Source: Haloferax mediterranei ATCC 33500
GTDB lineage: Archaea; Halobacteriota; Halobacteria; Halobacteriales; Haloferacaceae
Assembly: GCF_000306765.2 (NCBI RefSeq)
Contig: NC_017941.2
Coordinates: 620,001 to 684,000 of the forward strand
Direction of reading: 5' to 3'
DNA length: 64,000 bases
In this document: in pieces, positions 52,196 through 61,042 of the stretch
Position numbering within the stretch: position 1 is the stretch's first letter
Layout: the number at the start of each line of letters is the position of its first letter
Translations under genes and position numbers: made by a program
The notes under the pieces: generated by a model
What the model saw: only the letters and a program-made list of their open reading frames with translations
Database searches by the model: none
Told to the model about the DNA's origin: nothing

Positions 52196-52615
52196 ATGTT
52201 GCACGACGCCGTAGCCCAACCCGGGGCCGTGTCGCTCGACGAGCTTCGGGTCGCCTACGAGGACAAAATCCGTGATGCGGTCGCCACCGCGGGTGCGGAC
52301 GCTGCCGCGGACGCCGCCGGTGTTTCTGAAGACCTCCTCTCGAACGGCGTGTTGGAGTTGACGCTCGAACAGGCCGCATCCATCCTTGCGCTCACCGATG
52401 ACTACCCGGATGCCGACGCCATCGTGTGGGAGTTCCGCGACCACCTCCTCATGGGTATGACGAGCGGCATCCTCGATGTGGATACGCTCGCCTCCGAAGT
52501 CGATATCGACCGCTCGGGACAGGAGATTCAACAGGCTATCGAAGGGCGTACCGCGGCCACGCTCGATGAACTGGCCGCCATCCACCACGTCATCGCCGTC
52601 CGAAACGAGCGATGA
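52196..52615 (+). CDS. DUF5791-family protein
   Basis: 139 residues, helical and acidic, no membrane segment. Patterns LSNGVLELTLEQAASILALTDDYPDADAIVWEFRDHLLMGM and ELAAIHHVIAVRNER fit DUF5791 as I recall. The stop overlaps the start of the following epimerase gene (ATGA-like overlap at 52612), so co-expression is likely. Confidence 0.7.
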   Translation: MLHDAVAQPGAVSLDELRVAYEDKIRDAVATAGADAAADAAGVSEDLLSNGVLELTLEQAASILALTDDYPDADAIVWEFRDHLLMGMTSGILDVDTLASEVDIDRSGQEIQQAIEGRTAATLDELAAIHHVIAVRNER

Positions 52616-53508
52616 GGGTCGCCATCCTCGGCTGTGGCTACGTCGGTCTCGAACTCGCCCGACAACTCGTTTCCGACGGCCACGATGTCTGGGGAGTCCG
52701 CCGGTCCGACGCCGGTCTTGACGCCGTTTCTGACACCGGAGCCGAGGCAGTCCGCGCCGACGTCACCGACGCCGAGAGCCTTGCCGCGGTCCCTGACGTG
52801 GACCACCTCGTCTTCGCCGCAAGCTCTGGCGGCCGTGGGGCTGACGCCGCCCGAACCATCTACGTCGACGGACTCCGGACGGCTATCGACCACTTCGCCG
52901 GTCGCAGGTCGTCGCCGGAGCGGCTCGTCTACACGTCGAGTACGGGCGTCTACGGCAACCACGACGGGGCGTTCGTCGATGAATCGACGCCACTCGACCC
53001 GACAACCGACAAGACGCGCGTGTTGGCCGAGGCGGAGCGCATCGCCCGCGAGTACGCGGGAGCACAGGGAATCGAAGGAACGGTCGCCCGCTTTGCCGGA
53101 CTCTACGGCCCGGACCGATACCGACTCGAACGCTATCTGAACGGGCCGGTCACCGAGGGCTACCTCAACATGGTTCACCGCGACGACGCCGCGGGAGCCA
53201 TCAAGTACCTCCTCGAAACCGACCGCGCCCGCGACGAGACAGTTCTCGTCGTCGACGACGAACCGGTCTCGAAACACGAGTTCGCCGATTGGCTCGCCGA
53301 CGAGTGTGGCGTCCCGCGGCCGGAAAAGCGCACGAATGAAGAGCGACTCGCCGCGGACGACCTCTCGGAGGTGGTTCGGCGTCGCATCCTGACGAGTAAG
53401 CGCTGCTCGAACGAGTACCTCTGTACGCTCGGTTATGAGTTCAGCTACCCAACGTATCGAGCAGGTTATCGTGCGGCAATCGACGCCTATCGGGCAACCC
53501 ACTCCTGA
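52612..53508 (+). CDS. NAD-dependent epimerase/dehydratase-like protein
   Basis: 298 residues. Rossmann start MRVAILGCGYVGLELARQLV (GxGxxG), VYTSSTGVYGNHDGAFVDEST with the active-site SS-x-x-VYG, and GYLNMVHRDDAAGAIKYLL typical of extended SDR/NAD epimerases. The YxxxK pair is not in the usual place (a GVYG stretch stands alone), so catalytic detail is uncertain; some family members act as reductases. Follows the DUF5791 gene. Confidence 0.85.
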   Translation: MRVAILGCGYVGLELARQLVSDGHDVWGVRRSDAGLDAVSDTGAEAVRADVTDAESLAAVPDVDHLVFAASSGGRGADAARTIYVDGLRTAIDHFAGRRSSPERLVYTSSTGVYGNHDGAFVDESTPLDPTTDKTRVLAEAERIAREYAGAQGIEGTVARFAGLYGPDRYRLERYLNGPVTEGYLNMVHRDDAAGAIKYLLETDRARDETVLVVDDEPVSKHEFADWLADECGVPRPEKRTNEERLAADDLSEVVRRRILTSKRCSNEYLCTLGYEFSYPTYRAGYRAAIDAYRATHS

Positions 53509-53689
53509 TACTGTCGGCTGTAACTGGTTCAAAATATTCGGTACCCCGAGGTGCCGAAATTCTTCACGGACTTACAGTCGGCAGTATGAGCGTTCTTACC
53601 GTTCGATAGGTTCACGGATTCACGGTCTGTCAGCCGAGAACAACCAATTAGGGGGAATATTCATACCATAGGCCCCGGTCGTTTGGTGT

Positions 53690-54874
53690 ATGTTTGGTCC
53701 GGTGGGACAGTTCGATTCGGGTGCACTCTTCGAGTCTCTCGGCTCGTTCGTCAGTACGCACCCGGAGGTTGCGGCGGCAGTCGTCGTCGGTCTGGGTGTC
53801 ATCGCGCTCGCCCTCTATGCCGCCGTTCGATTTAAGCGGACGAGGGGGGAGCGCTTCGCCGAGGCACTCGAAGACGTAGACGAAGTCGCAGTTCTCATGC
53901 ATCCGAATCCGGACCCCGACGCGATGGCCGCCGCAATCGGGGTCGCTTGTCTCGCCGAACAGGTGGGGACAACACCAACGATTCAATTTGCCGGCCAGAT
54001 TCGACACCAGGAAAACCGCGCGTTTCGGACCGTTCTCGAACTTGATTTAGACCCAATCGACCACGTGAGCGACCTCGCCGCCGAGGCGGTCATTCTGGTC
54101 GACCACAACACGGCGCGGGGGTTCGCCGGTGCCGAAGGTATCCTCCCGTATGCCGTCGTCGACCATCATCCCGGGGAGGGGACGGGCGAGGCGTTTACCG
54201 ACGTACGAACTGACTATGGCGCGTGTTCGAGCATCATCGCGGAGTACTTCCGAGACGTTGGCGCGAAGCCCGTTCCGCCGGACATGCACGCAAGCGAGGT
54301 AAACTCGACGTACACCGTCCCCTCGCAGGTTGTGACGGGACTCGTCTACGGAATTCTCACGGACACAAAGCACCTGACTGCCGGGTGTTCGTCGGCAGAC
54401 TTCGACGCTGCGGGCTATCTCTTCCCCGGTGTCAACGAAGACCACCTCGACCGCATCGCCAACCCCGAAGTCTCCCGAGAGGTGCTCGAAGCGAAGGCTC
54501 GCGCCATCGCCGGCCGGGACGTTCGCGGCCCGTTCGCAGTCGCCGACATCGGCACGCTCTCGAACGTCGACGCCATTCCGCAGGCGGCAGACGAACTCAT
54601 TCAACTCGAAGGCGTCACCGCCGCAGTCGTCTGCGGCGAACGCGAAGGAAACGTCTATCTCTCGGGTCGGTCCCGCGACGACCGCGTCCACATGGGTCGG
54701 ACCCTCGAAGCCGCGTTGGAGGACTACCGCGGGTCGAGCGCCGGTGGCCACGCCCGGATGGGCGGCGGACAAATCATCCGCCCCGAAGTCGTCGCCGACG
54801 GTGGAAACGGCAACGGAATCGCCCGAGACGAACTCGTCGAGCGCGTCTTCGAGTCACTCTCGGGCGATATTTGA
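53690..54874 (+). CDS. Membrane-anchored DHH/DHHA1 phosphoesterase
   Basis: 394 residues. A transmembrane helix at about 25-50 (AAVVVGLGVIALALYAAVRF), then the DHH domain: LMHPNPDPDAMAAAIG, VILVDHNTA and AVVDHHPGEGTGEA with the catalytic metal ligands, and a C-terminal DHHA1 domain with LSGRSRDDRVHMG and GSSAGGHARMGGGQI. It resembles GdpP-like or NrnA-like phosphodiesterases acting on nano-RNA or cyclic dinucleotides. Single gene, right-directed. Confidence 0.88.
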   Translation: MFGPVGQFDSGALFESLGSFVSTHPEVAAAVVVGLGVIALALYAAVRFKRTRGERFAEALEDVDEVAVLMHPNPDPDAMAAAIGVACLAEQVGTTPTIQFAGQIRHQENRAFRTVLELDLDPIDHVSDLAAEAVILVDHNTARGFAGAEGILPYAVVDHHPGEGTGEAFTDVRTDYGACSSIIAEYFRDVGAKPVPPDMHASEVNSTYTVPSQVVTGLVYGILTDTKHLTAGCSSADFDAAGYLFPGVNEDHLDRIANPEVSREVLEAKARAIAGRDVRGPFAVADIGTLSNVDAIPQAADELIQLEGVTAAVVCGEREGNVYLSGRSRDDRVHMGRTLEAALEDYRGSSAGGHARMGGGQIIRPEVVADGGNGNGIARDELVERVFESLSGDI

Positions 54875-54957
54875 GGGTGAATTCAGCGCGACCGGTTTCT
54901 CTCCGTCTCCCGTCATCGACCGGTGGGCCTTAACAGCCAGCAGTCGTAGGGTCGCCC

Positions 54958-56049
54958 ATGGCTACAGGACGGGGCACGTGGGCCTACCGTGACCGGTTCG
55001 GCGACAGTTTCGGCCGCACGTTCTTTCGACGTTTCGGACCCGGCGTCGTCTCCAGTATCGGCATCGGAACGTATCTCGGCGACCCGACGGACGAGGTTGA
55101 CGACCGCTACCGCGAATCGCTCGTCCTCGCGCTCGAAAACGGAATCAACTTCATCGACACCGCATCGAACTACCGATACGGGCGGTCAGAGCGCGTCGTC
55201 GGCGACGCGGTCCGCGAGGCCGAGATTGACCGCGACGCTATCGCGATTGCCTCGAAAGCCGGGTTCGTTCCCTTCGACCGGACCCGTCCCGACGACCCCG
55301 GACAGTACATTCGTGAGACCGTCCTCGATGCGGGACTCGCCGAACCGGACGAACTCGCCCACGGCAGTCATACTATCGCCCCACAGTTCATCGACGAGAT
55401 GGTCGACCGCTCGCTCGACCTGACCGGATTGGAGCATATCGACTGCTACTACCTCCACAACCCAGAAACGCAGTTAGCTATCGCCGACCGCGAGACGGTG
55501 TACGACCGTATCGAGGCGGCCTTCGAGGTGCTCGAACGGCGCGTCGCCGCCGAGGATATCGGCCGCTACGGCGTCGCCACGTGGGAGGCGTTTCGGGTCC
55601 CCCCCGAGCACGATTCGTACCTCTCGCTTCCCGAAGTCGTCCGGCGGGCAGAACGCGCGGCAGAGACCGTCGGCAACGACGAATCGGGACTCGAAGCCAT
55701 CCAACTCCCGTTTAACGTCGTGATGGCGGACGCCTTCACCGTCGACGCTCACGAGACGGAATCGGGCGAGTTGACGAGCGCGCTCTGGTACGCTCACGAA
55801 CACGACCTGCACGTGTTCACGAGCGCGAGCATCGCGCAAGGCGAACTCGCAGATGGGATTCCGGAGTCAGTCGATTCGGCGCTTTCCGGCGACACACCGG
55901 CACAGCGCGCACTCAATTTCTCACGGAGCGCACCCGGCGTAACGGCGGCGCTCGTCGGTGCGTCGTCGCCAGAACACGTCGCAGAGAATATTGCCGCCGG
56001 GACGTTCGACCCGCTTGGTGCGCGGGTGTTCGACTCCGTATTCGAGTGA
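54958..56049 (+). CDS. Aldo/keto reductase
   Basis: 363 residues. TIM-barrel AKR: the NINFIDTASNYRYGRSERVVGDA stretch holds the Asp and Tyr of the tetrad, IAIASKAGFVPF the Lys, and ELAHGSHTI with the His; the C-terminal NADP-binding end ALVGASSPEHVAENI. Longer than minimal AKR by about 60 residues. Substrate unknown. Alone, right-directed, 83 bases after the DHH gene. Confidence 0.85.
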   Translation: MATGRGTWAYRDRFGDSFGRTFFRRFGPGVVSSIGIGTYLGDPTDEVDDRYRESLVLALENGINFIDTASNYRYGRSERVVGDAVREAEIDRDAIAIASKAGFVPFDRTRPDDPGQYIRETVLDAGLAEPDELAHGSHTIAPQFIDEMVDRSLDLTGLEHIDCYYLHNPETQLAIADRETVYDRIEAAFEVLERRVAAEDIGRYGVATWEAFRVPPEHDSYLSLPEVVRRAERAAETVGNDESGLEAIQLPFNVVMADAFTVDAHETESGELTSALWYAHEHDLHVFTSASIAQGELADGIPESVDSALSGDTPAQRALNFSRSAPGVTAALVGASSPEHVAENIAAGTFDPLGARVFDSVFE

Positions 56050-56117
56050 GTGCTGGTCGCGAGATGCCTCCCTCTCGCGCCTAACTGTCTTCTTTCTCCT
56101 AGCTGTCTTCTCTGCGC

Positions 56118-56288
56118 CTACCTGAGTTCTTTCCACTCGCGCTCGCAGTCGGGGCAGGTACGGACGGAGAACACTTCAGCGGGGTCGTTTTTCTTTTTCA
56201 GTGATTTTCCGCATTCGGAACATGTCAACCGCTCGTACGTGTCCTTTTCCAACTCCCCGTCACGAAGCCCCTTCCGAGTTGTCTTCAT
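56118..56288 (-). CDS. Small zinc-finger protein, 56 aa (HVO_0758-like)
   Basis: 56 residues: MKTTRKGLRDGELEKDTYER then LTCSECGKSLKKKND and VRTCPDCEREWKELR. Two CxxC pairs form one zinc site. From memory this is the ortholog of Haloferax HVO_0758, a micro-protein with a known NMR structure. TATA-like box at 56311-56318 is 27 bases upstream, leaderless. Absent from simple ORF calls because it is short. Confidence 0.82.
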   Translation of the reverse strand: MKTTRKGLRDGELEKDTYERLTCSECGKSLKKKNDPAEVFSVRTCPDCEREWKELR

Positions 56289-56310
56289 ACTGTATCGTTT
56301 GCGTAACGAA

Positions 56311-56318
56311 CATAAAAA
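56311..56318 (-). promoter_or_regulatory. TATA-like box for the 56-aa zinc-finger gene
   Basis: CATAAAAA (read TTTTTATG on the coding strand), centred about 27 bases before the ATG at 56288, fits a leaderless promoter. Confidence 0.55.
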
Positions 56319-56387
56319 GCCGCCGCCGACCCGGCAACGAAAACCCGGTTCGAAAGGGTTGTCATCCCGCGGTGCGCGCTTTCGAGC

Positions 56388-57584
56388 GTGTCACGTGGCC
56401 GCCTCTTTGGGACTCTCTGCGGAATGGTGTTGCTCGTCAATCTGGCGCGGGTCGTCTTCGCGCCCCTCCTCGGAGAGTTCATCGCGTTTTTCGACGTAAA
56501 CCGTGCCACGGTCGGCTTCGTTGCGACTCTCGTTTGGCTCGGCAGCGCCAGCCTTCGCGTCCCGACGGGGTGGCTTCTCACCCGCGTCCCGCGGCATCGG
56601 GTCGTCCTCGGTACCGGTGTCGTGCTCGTCGTCGCTTCGGCGGTTACTGCCAGCGCGAACTCCATCGAGATGCTGATGGTCGGTGCCGTCTCGATGGGAC
56701 TCGCTTCGGGTGCGTACTTCGTCGCCGCAAACCCGCTCGTGAGCGAACTCTACCCCGAACGCGTCGGCCGCGCGATGGGTATCCACGGCACCGCCAGCCA
56801 ACTCGCTGCCGTCAGCGTTGCTCCCTTCGTCACCCTCGTGCTCGCGGTCGGTCCCGACGTGACGGAGCGACTCGGATTCATCTCCGCGTCGTGGCAACTT
56901 GTCTTCGTCTGCGTCGGCATCGCCGCCGCTGTTGCGACGGTCGCGCTCTACGTAACGGCTCGTTCGGCTGACCTCCCGGACGCCGGTGACGCGGACCGGG
57001 ACCTCCTCGGTGCCGTCCGCAAGGAGTGGCGCGTCATCCTCACCGGCGTCGTCATTCTCGGGTTCACCGGATTCGTCTGGCAGGGCCTGTTCAACTTCTA
57101 CGAACTCTACATGGAGACGAAGGGGCTTCCGGCGGCGACGGCGCGGAACATGCTCACCGTCGTCTTCGGCGCGGGCGTCCCGGCCTTTTTCTTCTCGGGC
57201 CGCCTCGCCGACAAACTCCCGCGAGTGCCGTACATCCTCGGCGTTCTCGTCTCCTTTGTACTATCCGTCTTCGTCCTCACGCAGACGACCGGACTTATCG
57301 CCCTCGTCGTCGTTACGGCCATCGTCGGCTACGTCATCCACAGTCTCTTTCCGGCGCTCGACGCCTACCTCCTCGACACGCTCCCCGACGAGAGTCGCGG
57401 AAGCGCCTACTCCGTCTACTCGTTCGGAATGATGGTCTTCCAGGCGAGCGGGTCGGGAGCAGTCGGCTATCTGACCGACATCGGCTACTCGTTCGACGAG
57501 GTGTTTATCGGGTTCGCGCTCGGTCTCGCCGCCGTCGTCACCGGACTGGTCGTTCTCCAGCGCACCGGACGGATTCCGAACTGA
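56388..57584 (+). CDS. Major facilitator superfamily transporter
   Basis: 398 residues from a GTG at 56388 (MSRGRLFGTLCGMVLLVNLA). Twelve hydrophobic helices; MFS signature GWLLTRVPRHRVVLGTG at about 65 and a second R-x-R loop later. No substrate motif stands out; the AraJ/NarK-like group is possible. A cytoplasmic loop near 195-210 (DLPDAGDADRDLLGAVRKEW) lies between the two six-helix halves. Stands alone. Confidence 0.9.
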   Translation: MSRGRLFGTLCGMVLLVNLARVVFAPLLGEFIAFFDVNRATVGFVATLVWLGSASLRVPTGWLLTRVPRHRVVLGTGVVLVVASAVTASANSIEMLMVGAVSMGLASGAYFVAANPLVSELYPERVGRAMGIHGTASQLAAVSVAPFVTLVLAVGPDVTERLGFISASWQLVFVCVGIAAAVATVALYVTARSADLPDAGDADRDLLGAVRKEWRVILTGVVILGFTGFVWQGLFNFYELYMETKGLPAATARNMLTVVFGAGVPAFFFSGRLADKLPRVPYILGVLVSFVLSVFVLTQTTGLIALVVVTAIVGYVIHSLFPALDAYLLDTLPDESRGSAYSVYSFGMMVFQASGSGAVGYLTDIGYSFDEVFIGFALGLAAVVTGLVVLQRTGRIPN

Positions 57585-57640
57585 CACCTGCCGCGACGCA
57601 CCCGGGCCCAAAATGTGGACTTCGGCGACCGAGTCGACCC

Positions 57641-57715
57641 TCGCCGCACTTTTGCTACTCCACTCTCGCCGCACTTTTGCTACTCCACTCTCGCCGCACT
57701 TTTGCTCACCCAGTT
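57641..57715 (+). repeat. 25-base tandem repeat upstream of the GpgS-like gene
   Basis: Three units starting at 57641, 57666 and 57691 (period 25; third copy diverges after about 17 bases), each holding TCGCCGCACTTTTGCTAC. They lie 15 to 90 bases before the ATG at 57730, in the promoter region. Each contains a CTTTTG tract that could act as a weak TATA-like element. Confidence 0.85.
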
Positions 57716-57729
57716 CTACCACCGACACG

Positions 57730-58836
57730 ATGGAGTACGTACAAGAGCGGGTCACGACGCTCCACGACCTCTCCGGCACGGTCCCCGACGCCCCGACCGA
57801 CCGTGCCGCCGTGGTCGTTCCCATGACCGAACGGGAGTACGCCGGTCTCGCCGCCGACCGCGTCCTCTCGACGCTTGCGTCGCTCTCGCCGGCACGGGTC
57901 GTCGTTCCCCTCCGCGCACCTGCAGACCGCGTCGGTCCCTTCGCGGACTGGCTAGACGAGTTCGACCTGCCGCTCGACGTAATCTGGTGCGACGGTCCTC
58001 GTGTCGCCGAACTGCTCGAAGCACATGGCATCAACGGCGAGCGCGGAAAGGGTCGCGACGTGTGGTTAGCTCTCGGCTGTGCCGCCCGCGAGGACTACGT
58101 CGTCGTCCACGACGCGGACACGAAGACCTACGACGAGCGCTACGTCCCGCGACTGCTCTTCCCGCTCGCCCACGGCCACGACTTCTCGAAGGGCTACTAC
58201 GCCCGCGTCGAAGACGGGAAACTGTACGGACGACTGTTCAGGCTGTTCTATGCCCCGCTCGTTCGCACACTCGGAGACGAGACGGACGTGCCTATCGTCC
58301 GCTACCTCGACTCCTTCCGGTACGCGCTCGCCGGCGAGTTCGCGATGACCGCCGACCTCGCGATGAAGATTCGGTCGCCGCGGAAGTGGGGACTCGAAGT
58401 CGGCACGCTCGGCGACGCCTTCGAACACGCCGGCTTCGACCGGAGCGCGCAGGTCGACCTCGGCGAGTACGAACACGACCACCGGTCGGTCAGCGGCCCG
58501 ACTGGGCTCTCCGACATGAGTGAATCGGTCGGGCGGACGCTCCTTCGAACCGTCGTCGAGAACGGCGGCAGCGTCGACTTCGAAACCCTCGCCGACCGCT
58601 ACCGCGAAGCCGGGAACCGACTCGTCGAACAGTACGCCGCCGACGCGGCGTTCAACGGCTTCGAGTACGACCGAAACAACGAACGCGAACAGGTCGAGAC
58701 GTACGCACAGGCGATTTCAGCACCCGACGAAGACACGAGGCTCCCGGCGTGGGAAGACACGTCGCTATCGCCGGACGATGTATTTGCGGCCGCCCGCGCC
58801 GACCTCGAAGAGATACGCGAGGAGACGAACCAATGA
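57730..58836 (+). CDS. GpgS-like glycosyltransferase (GT81-type, glucosyl-3-phosphoglycerate synthase family)
   Basis: 368 residues from the ATG at 57730 (MEYVQERVTTLHDLSG). The GpgS plan is clear: GKGRDVWLALGCA, VVVHDADTKTYDERYVPRLLFPLA with the metal-binding DxD-like motif, FSKGYYARVEDGKLYGRLFRLFYAPLVRTL, YLDSFRYALAGEFAMT and KWGLEVGTLGDAFEHAG. The family joins glucose (or mannose) to 3-phosphoglycerate to make compatible solutes such as glucosylglycerate. A matching phosphatase gene is not adjacent. Stop overlaps a mini-ORF start (see 58827). Confidence 0.88.
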   Translation: MEYVQERVTTLHDLSGTVPDAPTDRAAVVVPMTEREYAGLAADRVLSTLASLSPARVVVPLRAPADRVGPFADWLDEFDLPLDVIWCDGPRVAELLEAHGINGERGKGRDVWLALGCAAREDYVVVHDADTKTYDERYVPRLLFPLAHGHDFSKGYYARVEDGKLYGRLFRLFYAPLVRTLGDETDVPIVRYLDSFRYALAGEFAMTADLAMKIRSPRKWGLEVGTLGDAFEHAGFDRSAQVDLGEYEHDHRSVSGPTGLSDMSESVGRTLLRTVVENGGSVDFETLADRYREAGNRLVEQYAADAAFNGFEYDRNNEREQVETYAQAISAPDEDTRLPAWEDTSLSPDDVFAAARADLEEIREETNQ

Positions 58837-58882
58837 ACACCGTAGAGGTGAACCAATGAACACCGTAGAGGTGAACCAATGA
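58827..58882 (+). repeat. 23-base tandem repeat forming duplicated stop-start junctions
   Basis: GAACCAATGA begins a 23-base unit at 58827 and 58850, with a partial third copy at 58873. Each unit ends in GAGGT just before the next GAACCAATGA, so a Shine-Dalgarno GAGGTG stands before each ATG. The glycosyltransferase TGA (58834-58836), the ATG at 58833, TGA at 58857-58859, ATG at 58856 and the ATG at 58879 overlap as ATGA, giving two eight-codon ORFs (MNTVEVNQ) between the genes. Confidence 0.92.
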
Positions 58883-59391
58883 GCGAATCCACTTACGACG
58901 ACCTCGCGGGCGTCGTCGACCTCTTCGGCGCGCTCACCCGCGAGGAACTCGAAACCGCACTGGACGAACTTGCATTCAAGCAGGGAAGCGAGACGGATAC
59001 GAGCGCCCTCACGGGCGCGATTTCGGACGCGATAGACGCGTACTACCTCGTCTCCTACGAGACGACAGAAGAGGGGGGCGATATCGCTCCCGATACGGAC
59101 TCCGAATTACTAACGGTCGGACCGCTGGCGTTCCCGACGCTCCCGCCGCGGGCGGAAGACCTCCCGCATATTCTCGACTACCCGATGCGCGAAGTCCCAC
59201 GGGACGAACTGGCTGCACAGGTCGAATCCCGTCTCCGCAAGGCGGCCGCGAAGGCAGTCCAGTCGGAGGACACTGACGAAATCGCACGGCTGCTCGATGT
59301 GACCTACGACCTCGAAGCGTGGGCGAACACGGATGTCGAGTCCATCCGAGAACGACTCGACGTGGCACTGGCTGAAGAGGGGCAGGCCTAA
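58879..59391 (+). CDS. DUF7109-family protein
   Basis: 170 residues, acidic, no membrane segment. Features: an N-terminal wHTH-like stretch (VVDLFGALTREELETALDELAFKQG), a central DELLTVGPLAFPTLPPRAEDLPHILDYPMREVP part and a helical C-terminus. I recall this as DUF7109; function unknown. Linked to the GpgS-like gene by coupled stop-starts, so it may assist that enzyme. Confidence 0.7.
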   Translation: MSESTYDDLAGVVDLFGALTREELETALDELAFKQGSETDTSALTGAISDAIDAYYLVSYETTEEGGDIAPDTDSELLTVGPLAFPTLPPRAEDLPHILDYPMREVPRDELAAQVESRLRKAAAKAVQSEDTDEIARLLDVTYDLEAWANTDVESIRERLDVALAEEGQA

Positions 59392-59420
59392 GTCTCGGCA
59401 TCCCTTTACAAGTCGTGACG

Positions 59421-60017
59421 ATGGACCTCGCGGGTGTCTCTCGACATGAGTCGGTAACCGTCGATGCAGGGCGTCGAGCGGCCGTTATCGCTCCGGTCGT
59501 GTTCCGCGCCGGTCGGCCGCACATCCTCTTTACGAAGCGGGCCGACCACCTCGGTGAGCATCCCGGGCAGATGAGTTTTCCCGGCGGCGGGCGCGAACCG
59601 AGCGACACGGGTTTGCAAGCGACGGCCCTGCGAGAGTCCAACGAAGAAATCGGACTGCGGCCCGAGGAAGCGACGTTCCACGGGCGAATAGACGATATCC
59701 TCACCGTGACGGACTACGCCGTCACTCCGTTCGTAGCCACCATCCCCGACCGCGAATACGAACCCGACTATCGGGAAGTGGCTGAGATTGCGGTCCTGTC
59801 GGTCGACGACCTGACCGACCGCTCGAACTACGAGTCGGAACGCCGCGACCACCCGAAGTACGGCGATATTCGACTCCACTTTTTCCACGTCGACGGCTAC
59901 ACCGTCTGGGGTGCGACTGGACGCATGCTCGTCCAACTACTCGAACTCACCACCGACTGGGAAGTCCCGTCCGAGGTGGACCGTGTGGTTGACCCCGACG
60001 CGGATTACCCCGTGTAG
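59421..60017 (+). CDS. Nudix hydrolase, CoA pyrophosphatase-like
   Basis: 198 residues from the ATG at 59421 (MDLAGVSRHESVTVD; a GTG six bases upstream is also possible). Nudix box: GQMSFPGGGREPSDTGLQAT and ALRESNEEIGL with REx2EE metal ligands; upstream GX5 glutamate is replaced as in NUDT7/YeaB. The LSFPGGxxExxD-type pattern and ILFTKRADHLGEHPG match CoA pyrophosphatases (UPF0035), which cleave CoA to 3',5'-ADP and phosphopantetheine. Single gene. Confidence 0.87.
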   Translation: MDLAGVSRHESVTVDAGRRAAVIAPVVFRAGRPHILFTKRADHLGEHPGQMSFPGGGREPSDTGLQATALRESNEEIGLRPEEATFHGRIDDILTVTDYAVTPFVATIPDREYEPDYREVAEIAVLSVDDLTDRSNYESERRDHPKYGDIRLHFFHVDGYTVWGATGRMLVQLLELTTDWEVPSEVDRVVDPDADYPV

Positions 60018-60179
60018 AACGGGTAGAAGACGATTTTGTATCACACACGTAGCCGACACTGAGCAACGCTCAGACTGTCGTCTCGAAGCGTCGCATCGCA
60101 CTGCTGGCGCTCTCGTGTTGTCGTACTCAAAAAACAGCGTCGTGCCCCGACAACCCCTTCTGACCGCTTCCGAACCGCC

Positions 60180-60710
60180 TCAGCCGAGGAGGTACTTCAG
60201 CGCGGGGTGCTGCCGGACGAACTCCGTCTTTTCGATGATGGCGTCGAGACCGTAGATACGACCCGCGGCGAGGGTGCCCACGATGACGAACATCATGAGG
60301 CCGAAGAGGTCGCCGTTGACCAGTCCGTGTCCCCAGTCGGCGTTTCCGAGGTAGAAGAACACCATCAGGAGGCCGCCGAAGAAGGCAGCAAGACGGGTGA
60401 GCGCCCCGACGAGGAGTCCGAGACCGATGAGGAACTCACCGGCCGGAATCATGAAGTTGGTGAACTCCAGCATCCACGGGGTCTGGCCTGCCCACAGGAG
60501 GAACCCGTGGATTGGCGAGCCACCGGTTGCGTTGATGAGCCACCCGCCGGCGTCGAACGCCTCAGGTCCGGTTAGCTTTCCCCACCCCGCGTGGAGAAAC
60601 CAGTACCCCGTGATGAGACGAGTGAGCACGAGCACGTAGCCCGTTGCGCCCTGCGAGTAGTCGAAGTCCATGCGGTTCCCCAGCATTTTGATTTGTCCGG
60701 TTGCGGTCAT
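60180..60710 (-). CDS. DoxX-family membrane protein
   Basis: 176 residues, four hydrophobic helices. VLTRLITGYWFLHAGWGKLTG at the N-terminus, the FLIGLGLLVGALTRLAAFFGGLLMVFFYLG middle and FGLMMFVIVGTLAAGRIYGLDA are typical DoxX. The DoxX domain occurs in quinone-linked oxidoreductases and in small stress proteins. Upstream signals suggest a TATA at about 60750 and Shine-Dalgarno AAGGTGA ending 7 bases before the ATG, so a short leader. Confidence 0.85.
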   Translation of the reverse strand: MTATGQIKMLGNRMDFDYSQGATGYVLVLTRLITGYWFLHAGWGKLTGPEAFDAGGWLINATGGSPIHGFLLWAGQTPWMLEFTNFMIPAGEFLIGLGLLVGALTRLAAFFGGLLMVFFYLGNADWGHGLVNGDLFGLMMFVIVGTLAAGRIYGLDAIIEKTEFVRQHPALKYLLG

Positions 60711-60716
60711 CGTGAT

Positions 60717-60760
60717 TCACCTTACAATTGAAACGTCGCCCGGAGACCGCATATAACGGG
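60717..60760 (-). promoter_or_regulatory. Promoter and Shine-Dalgarno of the doxX gene
   Basis: CATATAACG at about 60750-60758 (read CGTTATATG on the coding strand) is about 43 bases before the ATG at 60710; TCACCTT at 60717-60723 is AAGGTGA on the coding strand. Together they predict a leader of about 15-20 bases. Confidence 0.45.
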
Positions 60761-60950
60761 TGCGTGATTTTCGAATCTATGGAACTGGGAACGACCGAAA
60801 CCAGTCTACTGAGGGCTTCACGCGCAATTTTCGAATATTACTCTAATTCTGTAATTGAGTAGTTTTGAAAATTCCGGTGGTTCAAGCTTCGATTCCCGAG
60901 ATAGAGCGATTCTGAGGTCCTATCACACCGCTAACGATTGCTTCCGACCT

Positions 60951-60965
60951 CGTCACCGACAGGGT
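60951..60965 (+). repeat. 15-base direct repeat copy 1, holding a TATA box edge
   Basis: CGTCACCGACAGGGT at 60951-60965 recurs at 60998-61012 (47 bases apart). TATATAAG follows immediately at 60965-60972. Confidence 0.7.
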
Positions 60966-60972
60966 ATATAAG
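60965..60972 (+). promoter_or_regulatory. TATA box upstream of the leader ORF
   Basis: TATATAAG predicts a transcription start near 60993-60997, which gives an untranslated leader of more than 100 bases before the ATG at 61103, unusual where most genes are leaderless. Confidence 0.6.
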
Positions 60973-60997
60973 TCCCTCCGAGGTGCGCCAGCGTCGC

Positions 60998-61012
60998 CGT
61001 CACCGACAGGGT
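60998..61012 (+). repeat. 15-base direct repeat copy 2
   Basis: Second CGTCACCGACAGGGT, lying at or just after the predicted transcription start. It could be a regulator-binding site or part of the leader RNA. Confidence 0.7.
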
Positions 61013-61042
61013 TTTGCCTCCATCCACGCTATCCGCTTTCAC

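Noticed and set aside
57641..58882. CRISPR array considered because of tandem repeats
   Set aside because: The 25- and 23-base units are head to tail with no spacers, and no cas genes are present.
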